Assembly: GCA_025355165.1 (NCBI GenBank)
Contig: JANYAD010000043.1
Span: forward strand, 1 to 64,000
Reading direction: 5' to 3'
DNA from: Gammaproteobacteria bacterium
GTDB lineage: Bacteria > Pseudomonadota > Gammaproteobacteria > Steroidobacterales > Steroidobacteraceae
Length of the DNA stretch: 64,000 bases
Shown here: positions 24,450 to 33,729 of the stretch, one piece after another
Layout: each line of letters begins with the position of its first letter
How positions within the stretch are numbered: position 1 is the first letter of the stretch
Program-made: the position numbers and the translations under genes
Notes under the pieces: model-generated
What the model was told of the DNA's origin: nothing
Seen by the model: only the letters and a program-made list of their open reading frames with translations
Databases searched by the model: none

Positions 24450-25856
24450 CTAGCTGACATCTTCCATGCCGAGTTCCTTCATTTTGCGCGTCAAGGTATT
24501 GCGGCCCCATCCCAACAATTTGGCCGCATCCTGCTTCAGTCCCTCGGCCTTGCGCAGCGCGACGCGAATAAGAATTCGCTCCACCTCGGGCACCGCGGTG
24601 TCCAGCAGGCGCAGCGTGCCGGCATCCAGCTCCTGCTCCGCCCAGTGCGAGAGCTTCGCCATCCAATCGTGGTTGGTGCTCTGGCCGAGCGGGACGCCGC
24701 CCAGATCCGGTGGTATGTCCTCGGCTCGTACCTCGCGACCCGGCGCGGTGACCGTCAGGCGGCGGCATGCGTTCACCAGTTGACGCACATTGCCGGGCCA
24801 ATCGAAAGTCACCAGCGCGCTCTCGGCCGATGAAGTCATGAGCTTCGGCTCGACGCCCAGCTCATGTCCGGCGATAGCCAAGTAGTGGCGCAACAATTCG
24901 GGAATGTCTTCGCGGCGCTCGCGCAGCGGCGGAATCTCAATGCGGATGACATTCAGCCGGTGCAAGAGATCCTCGCGGAAATGCCCGGATTTCACGCGCG
25001 TCTCGAGATCTTGGTGAGTTGCGGCAATGACCCTGACATCAACCTTCACCGGGGTCTGTCCGCCGACCCGATAGAACTCTCCTTCCGCCAGCACCCGCAG
25101 CAGACGTGTTTGAAGCGCCGGCGACATGTCGCCAATTTCGTCGAGAAATAAGGTGCCACCGTCCGCCTGCTCGAAGCGGCCGCGGCGTAAGGCGTCAGCC
25201 CCCGTAAAGGCGCCTTTTTCATGGCCGAACAGTTCCGATTCCAACAGATCCGCGGTGAAGGCTGCGGTGTTGAGCGCGACAAAAGCTTTGTTGGCACGCG
25301 GACTGTGACGGTGCAAGGCACGTGCCACGAGTTCCTTGCCCGTGCCCGACTCCCCGGTGATCAATACCGTCATGCTGGAGCGGGACAATCTGCCGATCGC
25401 TCGGAATACTTGCTGCATGGCCGCGGCTTGGCCCAACAATTCGGGAATGCTGCGGCGGTTGGCTTCCGGATCGATGCACAATGTGGCTTGCTGCGCGGCG
25501 CGCCGCACCAGATCCACCGCCTTGTCGATATCGAAAGGCTTGGGCAGATATTCGAAAGCGCCGCCCTGATAGGCCGCGACGGCGGCATCCAAATCAGAAT
25601 GCGCCGTCATCACAATCACCGGCAAACCCGGGCGGGAAACTTGAATTTCCTTGAGCAGCTCCAAACCGCTGCGGCCCGGCATGCGGATGTCCGTCATGAG
25701 CACGTCGGGCGCATCGGCGCGCAACGCCGTCAGGACATTGTCAGCTTGGTCGAAGCACTTCGCCTGCATGCCGCTGCCTTTCAGGGCTTTCTCCAAGACC
25801 CATCGTATGGAGGCATCGTCATCGACGAGCCACACCTGCAGCGGCTTTAGGCTCAT
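24450..25856 (-). CDS. ntrC: Nitrogen regulation response regulator NtrC (NR-I)
   Basis: A 468-residue sigma-54 activator. The receiver domain has the acidic pocket DDD near residue 12, phospho-acceptor Asp56 in MTDIRMPG, and Lys106 in LPKPFD. The AAA+ domain has Walker A GESGTGKE (residues 168-175), the sigma-54-contacting GAFTGA loop (215-220) and [10 protein letters not shown] Fis-type HTH closes the protein ([20 protein letters not shown]). Phosphorylated by NtrB under nitrogen limitation, it activates glnA and related promoters. The start overlaps the ntrB stop (ATGA). Confidence 0.97.
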   Translation of the reverse strand: MSLKPLQVWLVDDDASIRWVLEKALKGSGMQAKCFDQADNVLTALRADAPDVLMTDIRMPGRSGLELLKEIQVSRPGLPVIVMTAHSDLDAAVAAYQGGAFEYLPKPFDIDKAVDLVRRAAQQATLCIDPEANRRSIPELLGQAAAMQQVFRAIGRLSRSSMTVLITGESGTGKELVARALHRHSPRANKAFVALNTAAFTADLLESELFGHEKGAFTGADALRRGRFEQADGGTLFLDEIGDMSPALQTRLLRVLAEGEFYRVGGQTPVKVDVRVIAATHQDLETRVKSGHFREDLLHRLNVIRIEIPPLRERREDIPELLRHYLAIAGHELGVEPKLMTSSAESALVTFDWPGNVRQLVNACRRLTVTAPGREVRAEDIPPDLGGVPLGQSTNHDWMAKLSHWAEQELDAGTLRLLDTAVPEVERILIRVALRKAEGLKQDAAKLLGWGRNTLTRKMKELGMEDVS

Positions 25857-26944
25857 GCGGAATCCATCGGCAAGGAAATCACGAATATGGTTCTCCCCGG
25901 GGCGCTGTCGAATTCGATCAAGCCGCCATGACGGCTGACCAAGTCCTGCGCTATGCCTAAGCCAAGCCCGGTGCCGTCGGCACGACCGGACACCAACGGA
26001 TAAAAAATAGTGTCGCGAATTTCACTGAGGACGCCGGGGCCGTTATCTTCGAATTGAATGGAAGCAACGAGCCGGTGGCGGTGCGCCCCGACGCTGACAT
26101 TGCTCGCCGCGCGGGTCCTCAATATCAGGCGCGGCGATGCGGTCGCGGCTGTGGCCAGCGCTTGGATCGCGTTCCTGCCCAGATTAAGCATCGCTTGAAT
26201 AATGTGGTTCGGATCCACCGTGAGCGCCGGCAGACTCGGGTCATAGTCCCGATCGATGATGACGCCCGGCGGTGCTTCACTGCGCAACAAGTGATACACC
26301 CGTTCCAGCAGTTCGTGCACATTGACCACCTGCTTGGCCGGCGGGCGGCCCGGCCCAAGCATGGAGTCCAACAAGTGGGTGAGCCGATCGGCCTCGCTGA
26401 TGATCACGCGCGTGTACTCGCGCAGCGCCGGATCCAACAGTTCACGCTCCAGCAGCTGCGCCGCCCCGCGCAAGCCGCCGAGCGGATTCTTGATCTCGTG
26501 CGCGAGCTGACGAACCATCAAGCGGCTGCCGCCCAACTGCGCCAGCAGCGCATTCTCGCGCGTCAGGCGCCGATGCTGGGTAATGTCTTCGATTTCCAGC
26601 AGCAGGCGCGGCTGATGTGTGCCGATCACCATCTGCGTGACGGCGCAATCGAGGATGCGGTCGACGCCGCCGGACGCCGGCCAGGCAAGTTCGCGCTGCA
26701 CGACGCCTTCCCCGCCCGTGAGTACGCGCTCGAACATAGGCAACAAGCTTTCGGCGCCGCGCGTCAAATCCGCGATGGATCTTCCCAAGGCTTGATTGGG
26801 CCCGAGGCCCAGCAGGGACTGCGCGGCGGCATTGAGATACGTGACATGCAAGTGTTCGTTCAGCAAGAAAACGCTGGTCACCATGGCATCGAGGAGATCG
26901 GTGCCTTCGATGCGCACGGTTTGCAGTTTGAACTCAGCGGACAC
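25853..26944 (-). CDS. ntrB: Nitrogen regulation sensor kinase NtrB (NR-II)
   Basis: A 363-residue soluble histidine kinase with an N-terminal PAS domain (about residues 15-125), the phospho-acceptor His149 in LAHEIKNPLGGLRGAAQLL, an N-box LGRNAIQAL and a G-box FEDNGPGV, then GTGLGLGIAQDLVSRHGG. NtrB phosphorylates or dephosphorylates NtrC under control of PII. It overlaps ntrC by four bases and lies 28 bases after the DUF4124 gene. No membrane segment is present, as expected for NtrB. Confidence 0.96.
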   Translation of the reverse strand: MSAEFKLQTVRIEGTDLLDAMVTSVFLLNEHLHVTYLNAAAQSLLGLGPNQALGRSIADLTRGAESLLPMFERVLTGGEGVVQRELAWPASGGVDRILDCAVTQMVIGTHQPRLLLEIEDITQHRRLTRENALLAQLGGSRLMVRQLAHEIKNPLGGLRGAAQLLERELLDPALREYTRVIISEADRLTHLLDSMLGPGRPPAKQVVNVHELLERVYHLLRSEAPPGVIIDRDYDPSLPALTVDPNHIIQAMLNLGRNAIQALATAATASPRLILRTRAASNVSVGAHRHRLVASIQFEDNGPGVLSEIRDTIFYPLVSGRADGTGLGLGIAQDLVSRHGGLIEFDSAPGRTIFVISLPMDSA

Positions 26945-26971
26945 CTAAGCACCCGCGAGTTGGGAAAAGAG

Positions 26972-27508
26972 CTATTTGTGCAGCGGCGAGAGCGCGGAAG
27001 GCTGGCGTACGTAGAAAGTAACGGTATTGCTGGTCTGGGACTCGCCGGTTTGCTGATCGGTGTCGGTCGCGGCCAATGCATACGTGCCGCGATCCAGATG
27101 CGGCAAGGAAAATGAAATCGCATCCGGCGGGAATTCCAACTGCTGGCCATTCAGATGCCAGGTGATGGCGTGATTCATCCGCAGCGCAGGCGCAAGGCTC
27201 AAATGCACTGCGATGACATCGTCGCCGAAGAAAGTTTGATTGTTGACGGGCGCGGTAATGGAAAAATCCGTGTAGTTGGGTGCGGCCGCCGCCGGTTTCG
27301 GCCGTGCCAGTTGGCCGCCCATGGCCGCTGGGCCGCGTGGCGAGGAGGAGACATTCGGCGCCGAGGTGTAGATTTTTTCCGCTCCGGGCGAGGCTTGGTC
27401 GGAGTAATGGACCACCCCGTCGGCATCCACCCATTTGTAGACCACGGCCGCCTGCGTAGTCAAAGCAGTTACCAGGCTTACCGCCAACCATAACTTGCGT
27501 GGGTGCAT
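26972..27508 (-). CDS. DUF4124 domain exported protein
   Basis: A 178-residue predicted periplasmic protein. The signal peptide is MHPRKLWLAVSLVTALTTQA, and the DUF4124 domain follows at once (VVYKWVDADGVVHYSDQASP). A proline/alanine-rich linker comes next. The C-terminal part resembles an Ig-like beta domain (FSITAPVNNQTFFGDDVIAV). The ATG at 27508 follows TTGGAG. The gene interrupts the usual glnA-ntrB adjacency. DUF4124 genes near glnA/ntrB are familiar from other Gammaproteobacteria, but the role is unknown. It is not an obvious part of nitrogen signalling because it is exported. Confidence 0.87.
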   Translation of the reverse strand: MHPRKLWLAVSLVTALTTQAAVVYKWVDADGVVHYSDQASPGAEKIYTSAPNVSSSPRGPAAMGGQLARPKPAAAAPNYTDFSITAPVNNQTFFGDDVIAVHLSLAPALRMNHAITWHLNGQQLEFPPDAISFSLPHLDRGTYALAATDTDQQTGESQTSNTVTFYVRQPSALSPLHK

Positions 27509-27601
27509 GACTCCAAAGCATAGACCTATCGCCCCCGGACCACAAAACCAAGGTGACAGCGGCGTGACCGCCGTCACCTTACGGCCCCAAGCACCCTTGG
27601 A

Positions 27602-29011
27602 CTACAAGCTGTAATACATCTCGATTTCGATCGGATGCGTCGTCATCCGCAGCCGCGTCACTTCCTTCATCTTCAATTCGATGTAGGCGTCGATAAGGTC
27701 ATCGGTAAAAACCCCACCCGCCTTCAAGAATCCACGGTCCTTGTCCAAATAATCGAGCGCCATGTCGAGCGAGTGGCATACCGTCGGAATTTTCTTGTCT
27801 TCCTCGGGTTCCAAGTCATACAGATCCTTGTCCGCCGCATCGCCCGGGTGAATTTTGTTTTGAATGCCATCGAGCCCGGCCAACAACATCGAGGCGAACA
27901 TGAAGTAGGGATTGCCGGTCGCGTCGGGAAATCGGACTTCGATGCGGCGACCCTTGGGATTGGAGATCCAAGGTATCCGTATGGAGGCCGAGCGGTTTCG
28001 CGCCGAATAGGCCAGCTTCACCGGCGCCTCGAATCCGGGCACCAAGCGCTTGTAACTGTTGGTGCTGGCGTTGGTGAAAGCGTTGAGCGCGCGCGCATGC
28101 TTGATGATGCCGCCGATGTAATACAGCGCGATGTCTGAAAGGCCGCCGTACTTGTCGCCGGCAAACAAGGCCTTACCGTCCTTTTGCAGCGATTGATGCA
28201 CGTGCATGCCGCTGCCATTGTCGCCGACGATAGGTTTCGGCATGAAAGTCAGCGTTTTTCCGTAGCCATGGGCCACGTTTTGCAGCGCGTACTTGAGGAT
28301 CTGCACTTCGTCGGCTTTTTTAGTCAGCGTGTTTGCGGCCACGTTGATTTCGCCCTGACCCGCGGTGGCCACTTCATGATGGTGAACTTCGAACTTCAGC
28401 CCCATTTCCTCGCAAGCCATGGACATGGCCGTGCGGATGTCTTGCTGCGAATCCACCGGCGGCACCGGAAAATAGCCACCCTTGACGCCCGGACGATGCG
28501 CGCGATTACCGTCCTCGTAGGTCTTGCCGGAATTCCACGCGCCTTCGTAGGCATCGACCTCGTAGGAGCAACCGTTCATGCTCGCACTCACGGTGACGTT
28601 GTCGAAAATAAAGAATTCATTCTCAGGGCCGAACAGCGCCGAGTCGGCAATGCCCGAGGCCTTTAAGTGGGCTTCGGCGCGCTTGGCCAGCGAGCGCGGA
28701 TCGCGGCCGTAACCCTGCTTGGTCATGGGTTCGATCACATCGCAGCGCAGATTGAGCGTGGTCTCTTCGTAGAAAGGATCAATTATTGCCGTCGATGGGT
28801 CCGGCATCAAAATCATGTCTGATTCATTGATGCCCTTCCATCCGGCGATGGAAGACCCGTCGAACATCTTGCCATCTTTGAAAAACCCGTCGTCAACCAG
28901 CCGGGTGGGGATGGTGACATGCTGTTCCTTTCCAATCGTGTCGGTAAAACGGAGATCGACGAACTTAGCTTCTTTTTCTTTGATCAGCGTCAGAACATCA
29001 GCAGGAGTCAT
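27602..29011 (-). CDS. glnA: Glutamine synthetase, type I
   Basis: A 469-residue protein, the same length as E. coli GlnA. Landmarks are [38 protein letters not shown], the ATP-binding region [19 protein letters not shown], and the adenylylation-site region [11 protein letters not shown]. It makes glutamine from glutamate, ammonia and ATP. Regulation by adenylylation on that tyrosine is expected. The ATG at 29011 follows GAGG with proper spacing; ATG 29017 or further upstream codons are less likely. A sigma-54-type promoter lies 55 bases upstream. Confidence 0.97.
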   Translation of the reverse strand: MTPADVLTLIKEKEAKFVDLRFTDTIGKEQHVTIPTRLVDDGFFKDGKMFDGSSIAGWKGINESDMILMPDPSTAIIDPFYEETTLNLRCDVIEPMTKQGYGRDPRSLAKRAEAHLKASGIADSALFGPENEFFIFDNVTVSASMNGCSYEVDAYEGAWNSGKTYEDGNRAHRPGVKGGYFPVPPVDSQQDIRTAMSMACEEMGLKFEVHHHEVATAGQGEINVAANTLTKKADEVQILKYALQNVAHGYGKTLTFMPKPIVGDNGSGMHVHQSLQKDGKALFAGDKYGGLSDIALYYIGGIIKHARALNAFTNASTNSYKRLVPGFEAPVKLAYSARNRSASIRIPWISNPKGRRIEVRFPDATGNPYFMFASMLLAGLDGIQNKIHPGDAADKDLYDLEPEEDKKIPTVCHSLDMALDYLDKDRGFLKAGGVFTDDLIDAYIELKMKEVTRLRMTTHPIEIEMYYSL

Positions 29012-29065
29012 TTTCATCCTCGCAACGGTGAGTAAGGATCCGGCCAGCCCGGGCTGAAAGAACGA

Positions 29066-29081
29066 TGCAGCTAATGTGCCA
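29066..29081 (-). promoter_or_regulatory. Sigma-54 (-24/-12) promoter of glnA
   Basis: On the minus strand the sequence reads TGGCACATTAGCTGCA. The GG of the -24 element and the GC of the -12 element are separated by exactly ten bases, as sigma-54 requires. The only notable deviation from TGGCAC-N5-TTGCA is C for the first T of the -12 element. It lies 55 bases before the glnA ATG and reads toward glnA. Together with the linked ntrB-ntrC genes this supports NtrC-dependent control. Confidence 0.75.
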
Positions 29082-29173
29082 TTAGCGTGCATATATGGAT
29101 CAAGCACTTGCAGTTGTGCCAGCGCCCTTGTGTATCATCTTAGAACAAGTTACCCACATTTACGCCCTATTTT

Positions 29174-29239
29174 GGTGCGCATGGCGATCGGTGCTGCGGG
29201 TGCCGCACCAATGAGCGAATGGTGCGCGGCGATCGCACC
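29174..29239. repeat. Cluster of GGTGC/GCACC half-sites, possible NtrC enhancer
   Basis: Six copies of GGTGC or its complement GCACC occur within 66 bases, starting at 29174, 29190, 29199, 29205, 29221 and 29235. Two of them sit in a near-duplicated unit: GGTGCGC-AT-GGCGATCG at 29174 and GGTGCGC-GGCGATCG at 29221. GGTGC is the half-site of the NtrC operator, and the cluster is 95-156 bases upstream of the sigma-54 element, a normal enhancer distance. However, no pair has the canonical GCACC-N5-GGTGC spacing, so the protein that binds is uncertain. The cluster also lies upstream of glyQ. Confidence 0.55.
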
Positions 29240-29291
29240 ACACGCTTAATGCCTGCTCGTTATACTCCGTGACTTTCTCGCAGAGCTACCG

Positions 29292-30215
29292 ATGCCTCAT
29301 CCTTCCTCGCCGCCGCGCACCTTTCAGGAATTGATTTTTGCGCTGCAGAAGTACTGGTCGAGTGAGGGATGCATCGTATTGCAGCCCTACGACATGGAAA
29401 TGGGTGCCGGGACATTTCATCCAGCCACATTCTTGCGCGCCGTAGGGCCTGAACCCTGGAGTGCGGCGTACCTACAGCCCTGCAGACGGCCGACTGACGG
29501 GCGCTATGGCAACAATCCCTTCCGGTTGCAGCACTACTACCAGTTTCAGGTCTGCATCAAGCCCTCGCCGGACCGCTTTCAAGAGCTGTATCTCGATTCG
29601 TTACGCTTCCTAGGATTCGACCCGTTGACTCATGACATCCGGTTTGTCGAGGACAACTGGGAATCGCCGACGCTGGGAGCGTGGGGCCTGGGTTGGGAGG
29701 TCTGGCTCAACGGCATGGAAGTCTCGCAATTCACGTACTTTCAGCAGGTGGGCGGGCTCGACTGCCGCCCCGTGATGGGCGAGATCACTTACGGCCTCGA
29801 ACGCCTCGCGATGTATATCCAAGGAAAAGAAAGCATATTTGACATCGTCTGGACCGAGGGTGCCTTTGGCACCGTGACCTACGCAGATGTGTTCCATCAA
29901 AACGAAGTGGAACAGTCCACGTATAACTTTGAGAAGGCGGATACGGAAGTGCTGGCGAAACAATTCGACGCCAACGAGATCGCCTGCGGGCAGTTGCTGA
30001 AGGATCGATTGGTGCTTCCTGCCTATGAGCAAATGGTGAAGGCCTCGCACGCATTCAACCTGCTGGACGCGCGGCACGCGGTATCGGTGACCGAGCGGCA
30101 GCGCTACATCCTTCGCGTCAGAACCTTGGCTCGCGCCGTGGCCGAGGGCTACCGCGAGAGCCGTGAAGCACTGGGGTATCCCCTGCTGAAACGCGCCGAC
30201 CCCCAGGCAGCGTAA
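29292..30215 (+). CDS. glyQ: Glycyl-tRNA synthetase, alpha subunit
   Basis: A 307-residue class II synthetase subunit. It begins with a short lead and the conserved [20 protein letters not shown]. Further signatures are [40 protein letters not shown] and [20 protein letters not shown]. It works as an alpha2beta2 enzyme with GlyS, charging tRNA-Gly. A TATACT -10-like box is visible at 29261-29266 without a clear -35. The GGTGC cluster of the divergent glnA gene lies just upstream. Confidence 0.97.
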   Translation: MPHPSSPPRTFQELIFALQKYWSSEGCIVLQPYDMEMGAGTFHPATFLRAVGPEPWSAAYLQPCRRPTDGRYGNNPFRLQHYYQFQVCIKPSPDRFQELYLDSLRFLGFDPLTHDIRFVEDNWESPTLGAWGLGWEVWLNGMEVSQFTYFQQVGGLDCRPVMGEITYGLERLAMYIQGKESIFDIVWTEGAFGTVTYADVFHQNEVEQSTYNFEKADTEVLAKQFDANEIACGQLLKDRLVLPAYEQMVKASHAFNLLDARHAVSVTERQRYILRVRTLARAVAEGYRESREALGYPLLKRADPQAA

Positions 30216-30219
30216 GCAA

Positions 30220-32286
30220 GTGAAGGATTTGTTGTTCGAGTTGCGAACCGAGGAACTCCCGCCGCGCACCTTGTTGGGACTGTCTACCGCGCTCACCGAG
30301 GGCATCACCAAAGGCGTCGACGGCGCTGGAATCGCACACGGCAAGGTTCACAGCTTCGCGACGCCTCGGCGGCTGGCGGTATGGATAGAGCAGCTGGCAG
30401 AGAGTCAACCTGACCGGCCGGTCGAACGACGCGGTCCACCGCTAGCAAATTCCTTCGACGCGCAGGGAGCACCGACGCAGGCAGCGACCGCCTTTGCCAA
30501 AAGCTGCGGCGTCGCGCTCGAGCAATTGACGAAGCTCACCACCGAGAAAGGCGCCTGGCTGCAATTTCGCGGCATCGAGCGCGGCGCGGCCACGACTACC
30601 CTTCTGGGCAATATTCTGAGCCAAGCGATTGCCGCTCTGCCGATCGCCAAGCGCATGCGGTGGGGTGCGCACGCGGCAGAATTCGTAAGACCGGTGCACT
30701 CGGTGGTGCTGCTCTACGGCGAGGAAGTGGTGCCGGTCGAAATCCTAGGCCTGACCGCCGGCCGCATTACCGCGGGTCACCGCTTCCATTGCCCCAGGCC
30801 GATCACGCTCAAATCCGCCAAGGGTTATGAGAGCCGGCTGCGCAGAGCCTATGTTATTGCAGATTTCACCAAGCGCCGCGAACGGATTCGCGCCGAGGTG
30901 GCCGCTGCGGCGATGGCGGAAGGAGAAGACTGTGTCGCCCTCATCGACGCGGCGCTGCTCGATGAAGTGACCGCATTGGTCGAATGGCCCGTGCCGCTCT
31001 CGGGTCGCTTCGAACAGCGGTTCTTGGGGCTGCCCCGCGAAGTGGTCATTGCAACGGTGCAGGATCACCAACGGTATTTCGCGATTCAAACTGCCCAAGG
31101 CGTTCTGTCCGGCGGCTTCATCACTGTCAGCAATATCGAGAGCCGCGATCCTGCCAAGGTTCGCGAGGGCAATGAGCGCGTCGTGCGGCCGCGCCTCAGC
31201 GACGCCGCGTTCTTTTGGGAACAAGACCGCAAGCTTCCCTTGCGCGCGCATGCAGCGAAACTCTCAGGCGTGATCTTTCAAGCGAAGCTTGGCAGCTACG
31301 CCGATAAAACGGCTCGCGTTACGGCACTCTCCGAACTCATTGGCAAGCGTATCGGCGCGGACAACCTCCACGTCAAACAAGCGGCTGAACTGTCGAAAGC
31401 CGACTTGATGACGGCCATGGTAGGCGAGTTTCCGGAATTGCAGGGCACCATGGGCCGTTATTACGCCGAGGCAGAAGACCTGCCGCGCGCAGTGGCACAG
31501 GCGATCGAGGAACATTATCGGCCGCGCTACGCCGGCGATGCCTTGCCCGATACCCCGGTTGCGCAAGCGGTCGCCTTGGCAGATAAGATCGATTCGTTGG
31601 TTGGAATCTTCGCCATCGAGCAACGGCCGACGGGCGCCAAGGATCCATTCGCGTTGCGCCGCGCCGCCTTGGGGGTATTGCGCATCATGCTCGAGTGCGG
31701 TCTGGATCTCGATCTGCTCGAACTGCTGAGCGCCTCGGCGACCGCGCAACCGGTCAAGCGCGCCACCGTGGTCGAGGAAGTCTACGAATTCATCGCGGAT
31801 CGGCTCCGCGGCCTAATGCTCGAGCAGCCGGGAACGAGCCCGGAAATGCTCGACGCAGTGCTCGCCAATCGCCCGTCTTCGCCGCTCGACGCAGTCACGC
31901 GTCTGGGCGCTCTGAGAGAATTTTTACGCATGCCGGATGCTGCGGTGCTCGCGGCGATCAACAAGCGCATCGCGAACATCTTAAAAAAGACGCAGCTGCG
32001 CGCCGATTTGAGCGTCGACTCGCAAGCTCTGACTGAGGATGCCGAGATTGCTTTGCACCGCGCACTCGAGGAGCTTCGAGGGCCGGTGCTCTCTGCGACC
32101 AATCAACGCCGTTACGCCGACAGCCTGCGCGCGCTGCTGGGCCTGCAAGGACCAGTGAACGATTTTTTCGACCGGGTCATGGTAATGGACGAAAATATTG
32201 CCCTGCGCAATAACCGCCTCGCTTTGCTGCGCGACGCGCAGCTCTTGTTGGGCGGTGTGGCGGATCTGTCGCGCTTGCCCGGCTGA
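30220..32286 (+). CDS. glyS: Glycyl-tRNA synthetase, beta subunit
   Basis: A 688-residue protein beginning MKDLLFELRTEELPPRTL at a GTG codon four bases after the glyQ stop. Typical segments include ERRGPPLANSFDAQGAPTQA, VQDHQRYFAIQ, GGFITVSNIESRDPAKVREG, and DAAFFWEQDRKLPL. The C-terminal anticodon-binding part follows (about residues 560-680). It provides tRNA recognition for the alpha2beta2 enzyme. GlyQ and GlyS are clearly co-transcribed. Confidence 0.97.
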   Translation: MKDLLFELRTEELPPRTLLGLSTALTEGITKGVDGAGIAHGKVHSFATPRRLAVWIEQLAESQPDRPVERRGPPLANSFDAQGAPTQAATAFAKSCGVALEQLTKLTTEKGAWLQFRGIERGAATTTLLGNILSQAIAALPIAKRMRWGAHAAEFVRPVHSVVLLYGEEVVPVEILGLTAGRITAGHRFHCPRPITLKSAKGYESRLRRAYVIADFTKRRERIRAEVAAAAMAEGEDCVALIDAALLDEVTALVEWPVPLSGRFEQRFLGLPREVVIATVQDHQRYFAIQTAQGVLSGGFITVSNIESRDPAKVREGNERVVRPRLSDAAFFWEQDRKLPLRAHAAKLSGVIFQAKLGSYADKTARVTALSELIGKRIGADNLHVKQAAELSKADLMTAMVGEFPELQGTMGRYYAEAEDLPRAVAQAIEEHYRPRYAGDALPDTPVAQAVALADKIDSLVGIFAIEQRPTGAKDPFALRRAALGVLRIMLECGLDLDLLELLSASATAQPVKRATVVEEVYEFIADRLRGLMLEQPGTSPEMLDAVLANRPSSPLDAVTRLGALREFLRMPDAAVLAAINKRIANILKKTQLRADLSVDSQALTEDAEIALHRALEELRGPVLSATNQRRYADSLRALLGLQGPVNDFFDRVMVMDENIALRNNRLALLRDAQLLLGGVADLSRLPG

Positions 32287-32297
32287 TCGTTAAGCAC

Positions 32298-33035
32298 ATG
32301 CAGCTGGTCAAGTCGTTTTTCTTCACCGCTTACATGATGGTGTCGGCGCTGCTGTTCGGCGGGGTCATGACGTTGCTGTTCTGGGCACCCTACCGCACGC
32401 AATTTGCGATTGCCCGGACGTGGGCACGTATTGTGTTTTGGGTGCTGGAAAAGGTGTGCGGCCTGTCCTTTACGGTGCAAGGCCGCGAGCGAATACCTGC
32501 CGGCAATCACATCATCATGATCAATCACACCTCGGCCTGGGAAACCATTGCGCAATTTTTGATTTTTCCGCCGCAGGTTTGGGTGCTCAAGCGGGAACTG
32601 CTGTGGATACCCCTGATTGGCTGGGGGTTGAAGCTGCTGCGGCCCATCTCCATCAACCGCGGCGCCGGGCATCGATCGGTCAATCAAGTCATCGAGCAGG
32701 GCAAAGCACGCCTCGCGGACGGGCTTTGGGTGATCATTTTTCCGGAAGGCACCCGCGTCGTCGCGGGAGAGACGCGCAAGTACGGCGTGAGCGGCGCGCT
32801 CTTGGCTACCGCTACGAATAAGCTGGTGGTGCCCGTATCGCACAATGCGGCGGATTTCTGGGTGAGGCGCGGCGTCCTAAAAAAGGCCGGCACGATCCGC
32901 TTGATCATCGGCGCGCCCATTGAGGCGGCAGGCAAGAGTCCGCGCCAACTCAACGCCGAGGTGCGGCAAACTATCGAGGCGGGTCTCGAGCGCATTGCGA
33001 AAGAACCCGCGGCGGGATCGTCCAGTTTCGGTTGA
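32298..33035 (+). CDS. 1-acyl-sn-glycerol-3-phosphate acyltransferase (PlsC-like)
   Basis: A 245-residue enzyme with one N-terminal membrane segment. The acyltransferase block I reads NHTSAWETI, so the usual HX4D is HX4E, a known variant in proteobacterial members. Block II/III are LRPISINRGAG and IFPEGTRVVAGE. It transfers an acyl chain to lysophosphatidic acid or a related lysolipid. The gene is 11 bases after glyS and likely in the same transcript. The substrate preference of HX4E members is not certain. Confidence 0.9.
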   Translation: MQLVKSFFFTAYMMVSALLFGGVMTLLFWAPYRTQFAIARTWARIVFWVLEKVCGLSFTVQGRERIPAGNHIIMINHTSAWETIAQFLIFPPQVWVLKRELLWIPLIGWGLKLLRPISINRGAGHRSVNQVIEQGKARLADGLWVIIFPEGTRVVAGETRKYGVSGALLATATNKLVVPVSHNAADFWVRRGVLKKAGTIRLIIGAPIEAAGKSPRQLNAEVRQTIEAGLERIAKEPAAGSSSFG

Positions 33036-33057
33036 AGCGTTGCGGTAATCTTTCGGC

Positions 33058-33717
33058 ATGTTCATCGGACATTTCGCCGTCGGCTTCGCCGCCAAGCGCG
33101 TCGCGCCCCGCACCAACTTGGCGGTGCTGATTGCGGCGGCCCTGTTTCTGGATATTCTGTGGCCGATTTTCGTATTGTTGGGTTGGGAGAAGGTGCGGAT
33201 CGATCCCGGCAACACGCGTTTTGTGCCACTCGCCTTTATCCATTACCCCTGGTCGCACAGCTTAGCGATGTCGATGCTGTGGGCGAGTGGGTTCGCCCTA
33301 GTTTATTACGCGTCGACGCGCTACCGGCCCGGAGCCCTGATGGTTTGGGGCGGCGTAGTGAGCCATTGGATCCTCGATTGGATCAGCCATGGGCCGGATA
33401 TGCCGCTTTATCCAGGCGGCCCCCGCGTCGGTCTGGCGCTTTGGAATTCCATCCCCGGCACCATCGCCGTAGAGACACTCCTGCTTGCCGGCGGTGTGGG
33501 CCTTTATGTTGCGGTGACCCGCGGCCGTGACCGTGTCGGTCACTACGCGTTCTGGGCGTACGTGTTTTTCCTAGTCAGTGCCTACATTGTCGATGGCTTT
33601 AGCGCGCCTCCTTCCAGCGTGGATCAGCTCGTCGTGGTGGGGGTCATCGCATCCGCGGTACTGATTCTATGGGCGTGGTGGTTCGATCGCCATCGCGAAC
33701 CCCGTCCGGTTCGATAA
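33058..33717 (+). CDS. YdjM-like membrane protein (putative metal-dependent hydrolase)
   Basis: A 219-residue membrane protein with five or six hydrophobic segments. Histidines and aspartates are placed at helix ends (MFIGHFAVGFAAKR, FIHYPWSHSL, SHWILDWISHGPDMPLYP). This resembles the YdjM/LexA-regulated membrane-bound hydrolase family, where such residues may bind metal. The match is partial and no activity is proven. It begins 22 bases after the acyltransferase gene. Confidence 0.65.
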   Translation: MFIGHFAVGFAAKRVAPRTNLAVLIAAALFLDILWPIFVLLGWEKVRIDPGNTRFVPLAFIHYPWSHSLAMSMLWASGFALVYYASTRYRPGALMVWGGVVSHWILDWISHGPDMPLYPGGPRVGLALWNSIPGTIAVETLLLAGGVGLYVAVTRGRDRVGHYAFWAYVFFLVSAYIVDGFSAPPSSVDQLVVVGVIASAVLILWAWWFDRHREPRPVR

Positions 33718-33729
33718 TTGAGGGTTTTC

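Noticed and set aside
29199-29209. GGTGC-C-GCACC as a canonical NtrC site
   Set aside because: The half-sites are everted with a one-base spacer, unlike GCACC-N5-GGTGC; reported only as part of the repeat cluster.
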